From the NCBI GenBank assembly GCA_903850425.1, contig CAINLR010000101.1:1-40671 (forward strand): 40,671 nucleotides of DNA, in the 5' to 3' direction. Every line of letters starts with the position of its first letter. Positions within the stretch are counted from its first letter, which is position 1. The notes beneath the pieces were generated by a model. That model was not told the DNA's origin. It was given only the letters and a program-made list of their open reading frames with translations, and made no database searches. The stretch is from an uncultured Verrucomicrobia subdivision 3 bacterium. GTDB lineage: Bacteria > Verrucomicrobiota > Verrucomicrobiia > Limisphaerales > UBA11358. Made by a program: the position numbers and the translations under genes. Positions 8,786 to 17,321 of the stretch are shown piece after piece.

Positions 8786-11629
8786 CTATTCGACCGTCAC
8801 TGTGCCGCCCAGTCCGGCTTGCGCGCCCATCGTTGGAGTTTCGACGAGGACGCTGACAATTCTTACGCCATCACCGGGAGGTAATGGGACGGTGATGTCT
8901 TTTTTGCTGGCGTCTGATTTTTCAGCGGCAAGTTTTCCGTCAATCCAAACTTGGGCTTTGCCGGTAACATCACTGAACTTCAGCTCGCCGCCAGATTTTT
9001 GCACGCCGCTGCGTGGTGTGAATTGCGCCCGATAGATTGCAAACGGGCCCTCTTTGAAAGTAGGCAAGCCGTGACCGGGCTGAACATTCGACCAACTATT
9101 CATATCGGTGTCGGCAATTTTTTGATTGGGATCGGGATGCTCGTTTGAGATTGGAGACATTCGCCAATTCCCGATCACGAAAGTCGGATAAGCAACCGGC
9201 ACGGCGGGACGCGCGGGAGCGGGCGTCACCTCAATTGTAACTTCCGCCGGAGTGAGTCCATCGCTCGTGGCGCGCAGCACGAATTTTCCGTGACCGGCAA
9301 ATGCACTTTGCAGAATCACTTGGGCGAGGCCGTGAAAGACGCTGTGTTGATTGCCTTTTTCCGATTCTTGACAATTGGGATTGCCGTTGTTCAGGCCAAT
9401 GATCGCGCCTGGACCATTCAACTCAAACTCCACCAACTGGTTTGCACCCGGCACGACGCGGCCTTCCGCATCCACGACTTGCACCGTGACTGGCTGTGCA
9501 TCGTAGCCATCACCAGCAAGGCTTGCGCGATCAGGAATAAGATTTATTCCGACCGCAGCGCCCGTCGTTTCCACGGCAAAGCGCGTGACTTCCTTGTCTC
9601 CGTTGAAACCCACGGCTTCCAACTTGCCGGCTTCGTAAGGAACTTCCGTCGTGAGCATCTGAAATTTGTCCACCGGCTTTTGCCCCAGCGATCGGCCGTT
9701 CAGAAAAAGTTCCACCTTCTCAACATTGGCCAGCGCCATCACCTTGATGGGTTTGCCTTCGCTACCCGCCCAGTTCCAGTGCGGGATGAGATGCAGGATC
9801 GGACGATTCTGAATCCATTGCGCCTGATGAATCCAGTAAGCCGACTTGGGAAATCCGCACAGGTCTATGCTGCCAAACGATGAGCCGGCGGCCGGCCACA
9901 CCAGCGGCTGCGGTTCGCCGCGATAATCAAAACCCGCCCACACCATCGTGCCCGCCACAAACGGACGGGTGGCAATTTCCTTCCACGCGTTCCGATGCGT
10001 GAGTCCCCACGGCTGCGGATTATCGTCGTAGGAATCCAAAACCGGATTCGTCCCAGTCCGCTCGGAAGTGTATTCATCGCGCGTCATCACTGATGAAGTA
10101 TCTTCCGAACTGAAAATCGGCTTGGTCGGATTTTTCGCGTGATAAGCATCGTAGTCGCCGGCGTGATAATTAAACCCCGTCACATCCGCCGCTTGGGATG
10201 CATTGATCGGGTTTAAGGTGGCTTCGCTTTGCGCTGCCGTGACCGAGCGCGTGATATCGCGCGCTTTGACCACCGCGCTCATCCGGCGAACCATCTCGTA
10301 ACCCATCTCCGTGCCCTGCGACGTTTCCTCATTGAACACCGACCACAGAATGATGCTGGGGTGATTCCGGTCGCGGCGCACCAGCCAATCAAGTTGCTTC
10401 AAGTATTCCGGTGACGAACCGAAATTGCGGTTCTCGTCCATCACCAACATCCCCAGCCGATCGCACGCGTCGAGAAATTCCGACGACGGCGCGTTGTGCG
10501 CGCAGCGATAGGCGTTGCAACCCATTTCCTTCAACCGGCGCAAACGGAATTCCCAGAGCGAATCCGGCACGGCCACGCCGACGCCGGCGTGATCTTGATG
10601 ATTACAAGTGCCGAGCAGTTTGAGCGGCTGGTCATTCAGGAAAAATCCTTTGTCGGCGTCGAAACGGATTGTGCGAAATCCGCAGCGCGTAGTGACTTCA
10701 TCCACAACCGCACCGTTGCGCTTAACGACCGTGCGCACGGAATACAAGGTCGGCTCATCCACCGACCAAAGTTTTGGCGACGAGACAACGAGCGCGAGTT
10801 TAGCGACCGTCTCTTTCAGCGGTTCAACAGTGGCTTTGGTTTTCTTGCTTACCGCCGTTTTGCCTGATGAATCAATGAGCGTAGATTCCACTTCCACATT
10901 CGCTGCCGCTTTGTCGCTGCTGTTGAGCGTGACTTCGACTGGGATTGACCATTTGCCTTTCGCATCGCGGACAGGATTCGCATAAACGCCGTCGGTTGAG
11001 ATATGCACCGGGTTACGCTTCACCAGCCAGGTGTGGCGGTAAAGTCCCGCGCCTTCATACCACCAGCCTTCCTGCGCCACGGCATCCACCCGGATGGAAA
11101 TGACATTCACATCCTCGCCGAACCGGGCGAACGGCGTGATGTCCATATAGACCGAGGTGTAGCCGCACCAGTTGCGCTCCGCCAACACGCCGTTGACCCA
11201 GATCGTGGCGTGCGTGGCAATGCCATCGAGTTGAATTTCCAGATACTTGCCGTGATCGGCGGGATCGAGCTTGAAATATTTGCGATACCAACCGATTCCG
11301 CGCGCGCGATAACCTTCCCCGATGCTGACCTTCTCATCGAACGGCTGCTCGACCGCCCAGTCGTGTGGCAGATTGACCGGCTTCCACGCCGAGTCATCAA
11401 AGCCCGGTGATGCCGCGCCCCACGAACTGCCAGCCTTGGCGTTGAGATACGAATCTCCGTGGCTGATGATCGGCGGAAAAGGAATGTCGCCTTCGTGAAA
11501 CAACCACTCGCGGTCGAGCAAAAGCCGCTCGCGTCCGGAGGCGGCGGAAGCCGGACCGTTCATGAACAGCGCGCCAACGAGAAGCAGCAATGAACCAACC
11601 AATCGGGCTGAACAGAAAGTTGATTTCAT
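8786..11629 (-). CDS. Family 2 glycoside hydrolase, probable beta-galactosidase
   Basis: 947-aa exported enzyme predicted to remove terminal beta-galactosyl or related residues. The ATG at 11629 is preferred to a TTG five codons upstream at 11644, because it leaves a compact signal peptide ending near PASAA. Order of domains: sugar-binding jelly roll (about 30-210, NLPHDWAVEQPF, GIGWYRKYF), immunoglobulin-like sandwich (210-330), TIM barrel (330-600) and C-terminal Ig-like/DUF4982-type regions. A last small jelly-roll-like domain (about 840-947) contains VWIDGKLAAEKSD. The acid/base is Glu434 in FNEETSQG and the nucleophile is Glu509 in PIFSSEDTSS. Its start lies 15 nt after the GH106 stop, so the pair is almost certainly translated from one message. 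Beta-glucuronidase or beta-mannosidase activity is possible but less likely. Confidence 0.88.
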   Translation of the reverse strand: MKSTFCSARLVGSLLLLVGALFMNGPASAASGRERLLLDREWLFHEGDIPFPPIISHGDSYLNAKAGSSWGAASPGFDDSAWKPVNLPHDWAVEQPFDEKVSIGEGYRARGIGWYRKYFKLDPADHGKYLEIQLDGIATHATIWVNGVLAERNWCGYTSVYMDITPFARFGEDVNVISIRVDAVAQEGWWYEGAGLYRHTWLVKRNPVHISTDGVYANPVRDAKGKWSIPVEVTLNSSDKAAANVEVESTLIDSSGKTAVSKKTKATVEPLKETVAKLALVVSSPKLWSVDEPTLYSVRTVVKRNGAVVDEVTTRCGFRTIRFDADKGFFLNDQPLKLLGTCNHQDHAGVGVAVPDSLWEFRLRRLKEMGCNAYRCAHNAPSSEFLDACDRLGMLVMDENRNFGSSPEYLKQLDWLVRRDRNHPSIILWSVFNEETSQGTEMGYEMVRRMSAVVKARDITRSVTAAQSEATLNPINASQAADVTGFNYHAGDYDAYHAKNPTKPIFSSEDTSSVMTRDEYTSERTGTNPVLDSYDDNPQPWGLTHRNAWKEIATRPFVAGTMVWAGFDYRGEPQPLVWPAAGSSFGSIDLCGFPKSAYWIHQAQWIQNRPILHLIPHWNWAGSEGKPIKVMALANVEKVELFLNGRSLGQKPVDKFQMLTTEVPYEAGKLEAVGFNGDKEVTRFAVETTGAAVGINLIPDRASLAGDGYDAQPVTVQVVDAEGRVVPGANQLVEFELNGPGAIIGLNNGNPNCQESEKGNQHSVFHGLAQVILQSAFAGHGKFVLRATSDGLTPAEVTIEVTPAPARPAVPVAYPTFVIGNWRMSPISNEHPDPNQKIADTDMNSWSNVQPGHGLPTFKEGPFAIYRAQFTPRSGVQKSGGELKFSDVTGKAQVWIDGKLAAEKSDASKKDITVPLPPGDGVRIVSVLVETPTMGAQAGLGGTVTVE

Positions 11630-11644
11630 CGATGAATGGTTCAA

Positions 11645-14600
11645 TCAGTTTTGCACGGCCGGAATAATTTCCTCCGTGCGCAACACCACCGGGCCGAGCA
11701 GACCTGATTCCAGCGGCTGCATTTCCTTGGTCCAATGATGCCAGGTGGTGAAGGTGAGCCGGCCGGTCGGACTCGGCTTGCCATCGAGCACCCACTGCGG
11801 GATGCGTTTGATCTGAATGCCGTCCCACTCCGTGTCCGGCGGCAACTGTTCATCGCCAATCAGCCGGTTGGGCCAGAGGTTGGTGACCTTGATTTCAAGC
11901 TTGTTCTTGCCGGGCCGAGCCACGCTGGAAAGATCCACGCGAAAAGGCGGTTTCCACAAAATGCCCAGCGGTTGTCCGTTCACGAAAACTTCCGCGAGAT
12001 TTTTCACCTTGCCGAGATCCAGCCACAGCGAGCGCAGCGAGTGATTCGCGCCGAGCCGGTCGGCGGGAATTTCAATTTCCTTGGTGTAAGTGGCCGTGCC
12101 GGAAAAATATTTCACGCCGCTGTTCGTGTTTTCCGTCCACGAAGTGAGCGTGGGCAAGGTCACCTGCGCGGGTGCGCCCCAATTTGGCGGGAAGTTCAAG
12201 TCCCACGAGCCGGCGATTTCAATTGGCGGCGACACGGTGCGGACATCGGCCTGAAAAAATTTCCCCGCAGCGGTCTTCAACTCAACAGCGACAGGGCTAG
12301 GCGAACTCACGAGAATATTTCCGACCTCGCTGTTGACGATTTCCCAAGCAGGCGCGGACGACGCGGCGGATTTATCCTCGCTGACGGATTTCGCCGAGAC
12401 GATATGATCTGTGCCGCTGGCCGGTTCGCGGAACACGACAAACACCGAGCTAACTTGCTCCAAGGTCAGCGACACGGTGGTGCGTCCATCCTGCTCGCGC
12501 CAGACGGGCGCGCGGCTGATGCGGCCGGTTTCCGCGTCCCACAACTCCGGCACTTTGCCGCTGACGCGGAAGGTGCAATCCACCCGCACGCGACGATCTT
12601 GCTGATTGGAAACAAAGTAAAGGTCGGCATCGCCATCGAGGCGATGAAGGTAAAGAAGTTTCGCGCCGCTGTTCGCAGCATAATCAAAGTCCGGCCTCGC
12701 ATTCAGTCCGTTGAACACCTGCGCCATCGCTTGCCCCCAGACAACTTTGCCTTTGCCAAGTTTATTTTCCGTAACGGTCTTGCCATCGGCCTTGCCCCAC
12801 ATTTCGGCGGCAAGTGATTTTATTTCGGCATCGCATTGCGGATAATGATCGAGACTTGGTGACGAGGTCGGCGGCGCACCCACGAGAGTGAGTCCGTCCG
12901 CAACAAACCCACGCAGGCGACGCAACAAGCCCGGCGTCATCGCGCGGTCGTCGGGCGGCAAAATCAGGACGCGATAGCGCATACCGTTTTTCAAAACAAG
13001 TTGACCGTCATGCACGGAAGCAGTTTTCAGCACATCGGCATTCACGCCGTCGTAATCGTAGCCCGCAGGCAGCGCGGGATCGCCAATGCGCAATTCTATC
13101 GGCGCGCTTTCGCCGCAGAAATAGGCGGCATCAGCCACGAAGCGGCCTTGCTGTAATAAGTATTGGCAGCGCGCGATATATTTCAACCACGCGCGGCCCT
13201 GCTCCCACCAAGTGCTGGTGCGGTCGAAGTGCGTGCCCCACTGGCCCATCGTCATACCGGGCCAGCGATTCGTCCACGGCTGCATGGCGAAGCGGTGAAA
13301 GAAATAACGATTCACGCCCTGACAGAAAACGGAGTCGCCCAGCGCCTTGAGCGAATAAGGATCTTCCTGCCAGCGGCCATGCGCCCCGGGCGCGCAGGTA
13401 AAAGATTCCGCACCAATGATATTGCGCCCATAAATGTGACCCACACTTGCTGGCAGCTTGACGATGACCCACGGTTGATCCACCCAGAATTCGCCCATCG
13501 GAATGTCCGCCGCACCGCCGGCCTGCAACGACTCGAACGGGCCGGTGTAAGGTTCGTTGTAGGCGATAAGACCGGCCTGGTGACAAAGGGTTTGAAAATG
13601 ACCGTAATAATTTTCGGCAAATAAATCCGCGATGGTGCGCCGAACATCCCACAGGAAACGCTCGGTGACGGCGGAGTTGTCCACGACGCGTCCGGTGAAC
13701 GCAGGCAGGAAAAGTAACGGATCATAGCCGCGACGTTTCTGAAATTCCGCGCGAAATTTCGGCGTCCAGTTCTGGCCGCCAACTTCGTAGCTGTCAATGA
13801 GCGAACCGGTCAATGACTTTCCTGCCAGCGGACCAACATCATCAAGCACCGGCTTCATCATGCCAGCCCAATGGGCATCGAGCGCTTCCTTGCTGAACTT
13901 GTCGCACTCAAGTCCCATCCCTTCGGAAGGTGCTGTGCCATTCTTGACTCCGGTTGTGGTGTGACCAATCCGCAGAATCGTCCAGTTGCCTGTAGGCACA
14001 TTCCAGTCGAGCCGACCGTCGGGCTGAAGCTGGTCCGTCAGATTAGTCGTATCGCCACGCGAGACCGCGAGCGTGGATGAGGCTGCGCCATTCTTCTCGG
14101 CGGAGGCTACGACGTTCCCGTTGAAGCCAGCCTTGGCGGCAAGATTCTCCAGCGACAGCCGCGGACTGATTTGAAATTCTGCCACGGGAATCTGTTTCAC
14201 ATGGCTGCCAGAGCGGGTAAAAAGTGCGCGAAAAAACTTCGCCGATGCAGGCGAGTCAGCCAGAGAGAAATTTAACGGACTCAATGCCCGATCCGATGGG
14301 AAAGAAAATTTGCACAGGTCGCGAAAATTCACGCCGTCATCCGAGGCTTGGATGACACCGCCACAATCGCCCATGAACCAGTCGCGCGCACTCGGTCCGA
14401 GCGTGAGCGTGACGCCGCGAACCAAAAATGGCTGGACGAATTCCAACTGCACAAATTGTGGATGATCAGCTTTCGGCGCGGGCAAAGTGACGAACGTATC
14501 GTCCGAACCGTCATAGAATTTGGTGTTGTCCTGTCCTTCTGCACTCGTGGCTGCCTTCGCCACCAACGATTTCATGTCCACCGCCTCGCCCTCGGGCGTG

Positions 14601-15103
14601 CGGAATGCCAGCACAGCAATGTCGCGATAAAAACCAAGTTGCGTCGGCGGTTGCGACAAGATGGCAGAAAACGTCTTCGGCCCAGTGACGCACAGTTCAC
14701 TGGTGGTGACTTGCTGCATGGAATTAGAAACCACATTCCACGGCCCGCCGCTGCTCGACCAGCCGCCGCAATTTTCTATACAGAGTTCGAGGCCGATCCG
14801 ATTTGCCTCCGACACGGCAAATTTAACATCCTCCCGCCACTCCGGGCTCATAAAGTTCACCGGCCCGTGCGGGATGCCGCAGTCCGCGTTCACAATTGTC
14901 GCGCCCCCAATGCCGACGCGCTTCATGGATTCAAGATCGGCGGTGATACCTTCCTTCGTAACATTGCCATTCATCCAATGCCACCACGTCTGTGGCTTGG
15001 CGGAGTCGGGTGGATTTAGAAAACCATCATCCAGCGGCGCGGCAAAGGCAGTGAGAGCCAGACCGAGCCAGACTGCGGCGAGAAGATTTTGAGGGGTTTT
15101 CAT
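11645..15103 (-). CDS. Family 106 alpha-L-rhamnosidase
   Basis: 1152-aa exported enzyme expected to release L-rhamnose from pectin-type or other rhamnose-capped glycans. The ATG at 15103 is chosen over an upstream in-frame start at 15238 because MKTPQNLLAAVWLGLALTAFA is a clean signal peptide. The mature N-terminus carries the GH106 hallmark PQTWWHWMNGNVTKEGIT, then GIGGATI. Glu440 (DSYEVGGQNW) and Glu566 (GAESFTC) occupy the positions I recall for the catalytic pair of the Bacteroides thetaiotaomicron GH106 enzyme, with similar separation. The C-terminal 150 residues form a GH2-like sugar-binding jelly roll (LWLDLGKVKNLAEVFVNG, GILWKPPF). It follows the pseudopilin gene by 141 bp and precedes GH2 by 15 nt. 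Family is secure; a non-rhamnose substrate cannot be excluded. Confidence 0.9.
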   Translation of the reverse strand: MKTPQNLLAAVWLGLALTAFAAPLDDGFLNPPDSAKPQTWWHWMNGNVTKEGITADLESMKRVGIGGATIVNADCGIPHGPVNFMSPEWREDVKFAVSEANRIGLELCIENCGGWSSSGGPWNVVSNSMQQVTTSELCVTGPKTFSAILSQPPTQLGFYRDIAVLAFRTPEGEAVDMKSLVAKAATSAEGQDNTKFYDGSDDTFVTLPAPKADHPQFVQLEFVQPFLVRGVTLTLGPSARDWFMGDCGGVIQASDDGVNFRDLCKFSFPSDRALSPLNFSLADSPASAKFFRALFTRSGSHVKQIPVAEFQISPRLSLENLAAKAGFNGNVVASAEKNGAASSTLAVSRGDTTNLTDQLQPDGRLDWNVPTGNWTILRIGHTTTGVKNGTAPSEGMGLECDKFSKEALDAHWAGMMKPVLDDVGPLAGKSLTGSLIDSYEVGGQNWTPKFRAEFQKRRGYDPLLFLPAFTGRVVDNSAVTERFLWDVRRTIADLFAENYYGHFQTLCHQAGLIAYNEPYTGPFESLQAGGAADIPMGEFWVDQPWVIVKLPASVGHIYGRNIIGAESFTCAPGAHGRWQEDPYSLKALGDSVFCQGVNRYFFHRFAMQPWTNRWPGMTMGQWGTHFDRTSTWWEQGRAWLKYIARCQYLLQQGRFVADAAYFCGESAPIELRIGDPALPAGYDYDGVNADVLKTASVHDGQLVLKNGMRYRVLILPPDDRAMTPGLLRRLRGFVADGLTLVGAPPTSSPSLDHYPQCDAEIKSLAAEMWGKADGKTVTENKLGKGKVVWGQAMAQVFNGLNARPDFDYAANSGAKLLYLHRLDGDADLYFVSNQQDRRVRVDCTFRVSGKVPELWDAETGRISRAPVWREQDGRTTVSLTLEQVSSVFVVFREPASGTDHIVSAKSVSEDKSAASSAPAWEIVNSEVGNILVSSPSPVAVELKTAAGKFFQADVRTVSPPIEIAGSWDLNFPPNWGAPAQVTLPTLTSWTENTNSGVKYFSGTATYTKEIEIPADRLGANHSLRSLWLDLGKVKNLAEVFVNGQPLGILWKPPFRVDLSSVARPGKNKLEIKVTNLWPNRLIGDEQLPPDTEWDGIQIKRIPQWVLDGKPSPTGRLTFTTWHHWTKEMQPLESGLLGPVVLRTEEIIPAVQN

Positions 15104-15151
15104 TTGTGTTTTGATGGGCTTGACCAGAGATGAACTTGAAGTGCAATCGGA

Positions 15152-15166
15152 GCGCGACGTTCGCGC
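15152..15166. other. GC-rich perfect hairpin in pseudopilin-GH106 gap
   Basis: GCGCGA and TCGCGC pair around a three-base loop in the 141-bp gap between the pseudopilin stop and the GH106 start. No T-run follows on the minus strand, so it is a weak terminator at best. It may be an attenuating or mRNA-stabilising hairpin, or a small dispersed repeat. Confidence 0.35.
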
Positions 15167-15244
15167 CGCGCCCCGCTCTGGTTTCCAAACAGCACGAATT
15201 TTTAGTGGTTTTTCGCAGTATCCATCCGGCACTGGCATTCATGG

Positions 15245-16051
15245 TTACTCCAAGTTCTTGGACCAATAATATTTATTTGCGTCATTGAGTTTCATCGCCT
15301 CCACGTGACCGTCCACCATAGCCGTATTCACGCTGCCTGGAAGGGGCGAGCCGGCTGCCACACTCCGGGGCGCACTGCCGGGACTTTTACTGCCGTGCCG
15401 AGCAAGACCGAAGATGCCAAGACCCCAAGCGTTTGCATTGAAGGCTCCGGTTTTACCATTGTAAAGATCCGCAACCCCAACTGTTGGTAGCGGTGGCGAA
15501 AAAACCCATCCGTCCACCCAGCTGGCATCCATAAATGCCGGGGTCTCCGTGGGATGCTTGACGTTGGATACCTTTTGAAAGCAAGCATACCAGTTATAAT
15601 TGGGGTCGCCATATAAAGCCGAATTAAATGCGTAGCTGCCCGAGGTTTTCCAGCCCTGCCAAGCGCGTTCGGCGGTCCCATAGTTGCTTTGGCCGTTGGA
15701 ATTGGCCGGCTTATTGGTATCCGCCGCCACCGGACACAAACGCACTGCTGCACAATTTGCTTGATAGGCAATCAAAGCGTTAAGCCAGACGCCATTTGTG
15801 TAGCCAGGATCATTCCAAGCTTGCAGTGGCGATTTATCACCAGCCGTATCACCCACATACATAATATAGGCTAGGTCTATTTGCTTAAGATTACTGGCAC
15901 ATTTAATGTTTTGCGCCCGAAGTTTGGCACTCGCCAGCGCAGGCAGCAGCATTGCCGCCAAGATGGCGATGATGGCGATGACGACGAGAAGCTCAATCAA
16001 AGTGAAGGCGTTTTGAGTTCGCCGGTATGCGGCATGAAATGAAGTGGTCAT
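15245..16051 (-). CDS. Type II pseudopilin-like protein with H-X9-DG C-terminus
   Basis: 268 aa. A short basic leader is followed by A15-F16[16 protein letters not shown], the prepilin peptidase cleavage and N-methylation site. Cleavage is expected after Ala15, with Glu20 as the assembly glutamate. The hydrophobic helix runs to about residue 38. The globular part has four cysteines plus an ARHG ... [12 protein letters not shown] ending, the signature of the H-X9-DG pre-pilin family abundant in Verrucomicrobiota and Planctomycetota. Members are thought to be pilus- or pseudopilus-like surface proteins, but no function is established for most. It is the first gene after the palindromic leader at 16105-16221 and precedes GH106. 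That placement suggests co-expression with the hydrolases, perhaps in secretion or polysaccharide contact. Confidence 0.85.
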   Translation of the reverse strand: MTTSFHAAYRRTQNAFTLIELLVVIAIIAILAAMLLPALASAKLRAQNIKCASNLKQIDLAYIMYVGDTAGDKSPLQAWNDPGYTNGVWLNALIAYQANCAAVRLCPVAADTNKPANSNGQSNYGTAERAWQGWKTSGSYAFNSALYGDPNYNWYACFQKVSNVKHPTETPAFMDASWVDGWVFSPPLPTVGVADLYNGKTGAFNANAWGLGIFGLARHGSKSPGSAPRSVAAGSPLPGSVNTAMVDGHVEAMKLNDANKYYWSKNLE

Positions 16052-16104
16052 AACTAGTGGTTGATTTGCGCTTTTGCTTATTTTCTTCTTTTTTGCTCTA
16101 AGAT

Positions 16105-16221
16105 CCGCAGCCCTTTTCGCTGTGGCGTGTGTTATTCAGGCAACACGCTTTGAAAGAACAAGGCTGTGGAAAAGACAATAACCGCATCGTGTTTTTGAAA
16201 CCACCTAGCCATTAGGCTAGG
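16105..16221 (-). promoter_or_regulatory. Putative promoter/operator region A with palindrome
   Basis: The 238-bp gap before the pseudopilin holds an 18-bp palindrome, CCTAGCC-ATTA-GGCTAGG (16204-16221). It lies about 153 bp upstream of the ATG. A block GGGCTGCGG (minus strand, 16105-16113) sits 99 bp nearer the gene. Both blocks recur with one base less spacing ahead of the gene starting at 36286, and shared ATAAC/GCATCG and GGCTGT patches lie between them. Dyad symmetry of this size suggests a dimeric DNA-binding regulator; which one is unknown. Confidence 0.55.
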
Positions 16222-16289
16222 GGGGCGGAAGTCGGGACCAAATTCCAATTGAGCAAATGTTGTTCGCAGCGCCGCTACTGATTTACCGG

Positions 16290-17321
16290 TCAGAAGCGAT
16301 CCCGGCTGGCAAGGAAGTCGAAAACCGTGCGGTGATAGGGGTTGAACTCTGGGTCCGGGATTCCGCTGGGCGGAATGGCGGGCGTGCCATAACCGGTTTG
16401 AAACATGTCGTGGTGATAGGTCGGATAAGCGCCAACGCGCCGCACGTTGAGGATTTGGACAATGTGGTCGAAAGGCGAGGTCGCCGCTTCCGGCCCGCCA
16501 TTACGCGAAATGCCATTCCGCGCCGGTTCATCATCCACCACCGGTTTACGAAACTTCTCGCGTAGCGCCGCCAGTTCTTGCGGGGCGGTTTCCCAATACC
16601 GGCCCGAGCGGGTGGTGTGCGGTGTCAGATAGTCGAGCGCGGCATTTTCCGCATCACTACCGAGATCTCCGCCGTAGCCCGGCGAGTTCGAGACTAGGCG
16701 TTGCGGATCAATTGCCTTAATCATCTTGAGCAAGGGCAGCACGCGCGCATCTGAGTGCTCGTTCCAGATTTGAAAGGTTGCGTTGCGGAACGGAAGTAAC
16801 TCGCGCGTGAGCGCCGCCACGGCACGCTCATCGGACAGAGGGGCGAGGCGGATTTTTTCCAGATAGCTTTCTTGCGCGAAGATGACAACCTCTACGCTCA
16901 TGCCAAGCTGGTCGGCGTCGGAGAGAATTGCTTTGAGCGTGGCAAGATGTGTTGGGCGCAGCGTGCCTTTAGTTTCAAACAGCGTGTTCGTGGGTGAAGC
17001 GTCAACAAAGCCGCGCTTATTGTCCCATTGACACCAGACGCGCAGGACGTTGATGCCGTAACCCTGGAACTTATTTAGCCATTTCTGCCGCACCTTGGAA
17101 CTGGCGTTGAACGTCGGGTTGTAGATCGCATTGAAGAAGCTGAGACCGGTGTAAGGGAATGGTTTTTCATCAAGGGTGAAACGCGTGCCTGCGACTGCGA
17201 TACGATGGCTTGTAACCGTCGAGTTGGTTTGCGCTTGAACGTGGAAACCCGTCGCCAGAAGCAGCAGGCAGATGACTTTCCGGATGTAAATGAATGCAAG
17301 TTTGTCAGTGGTGATAATCAT
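16290..17321 (-). CDS. Putative clan GH-A (GH5-like) secreted glycoside hydrolase
   Basis: 343 aa from the ATG at 17321. A start 14 codons upstream would leave no proper signal peptide and would increase overlap with the preceding gene. The leader IYIRKVICLLLLATGFHVQAQ is a clear export signal. The rest reads as a single TIM barrel: KPFPYTGLSFF at strand 1, INVLRVWCQW, VEVVIFAQ, then acid/base candidate Glu188 in FQIWNEHSD and nucleophile candidate Glu265 in KPVVDDEPARNG. The order and spacing fit retaining clan GH-A enzymes, but I cannot name the family. The start overlaps the 3' end of the GH42-like gene by 17 nt, so expression is coupled to it. It ends the six-enzyme operon. Confidence 0.72.
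   Translation of the reverse strand: MIITTDKLAFIYIRKVICLLLLATGFHVQAQTNSTVTSHRIAVAGTRFTLDEKPFPYTGLSFFNAIYNPTFNASSKVRQKWLNKFQGYGINVLRVWCQWDNKRGFVDASPTNTLFETKGTLRPTHLATLKAILSDADQLGMSVEVVIFAQESYLEKIRLAPLSDERAVAALTRELLPFRNATFQIWNEHSDARVLPLLKMIKAIDPQRLVSNSPGYGGDLGSDAENAALDYLTPHTTRSGRYWETAPQELAALREKFRKPVVDDEPARNGISRNGGPEAATSPFDHIVQILNVRRVGAYPTYHHDMFQTGYGTPAIPPSGIPDPEFNPYHRTVFDFLASRDRF

Noticed and set aside
15865-15880. CTAGGT/AGGCTAGG-like half-site inside the pseudopilin gene
   Set aside because: A single half-site in coding sequence without dyad symmetry; most likely chance.
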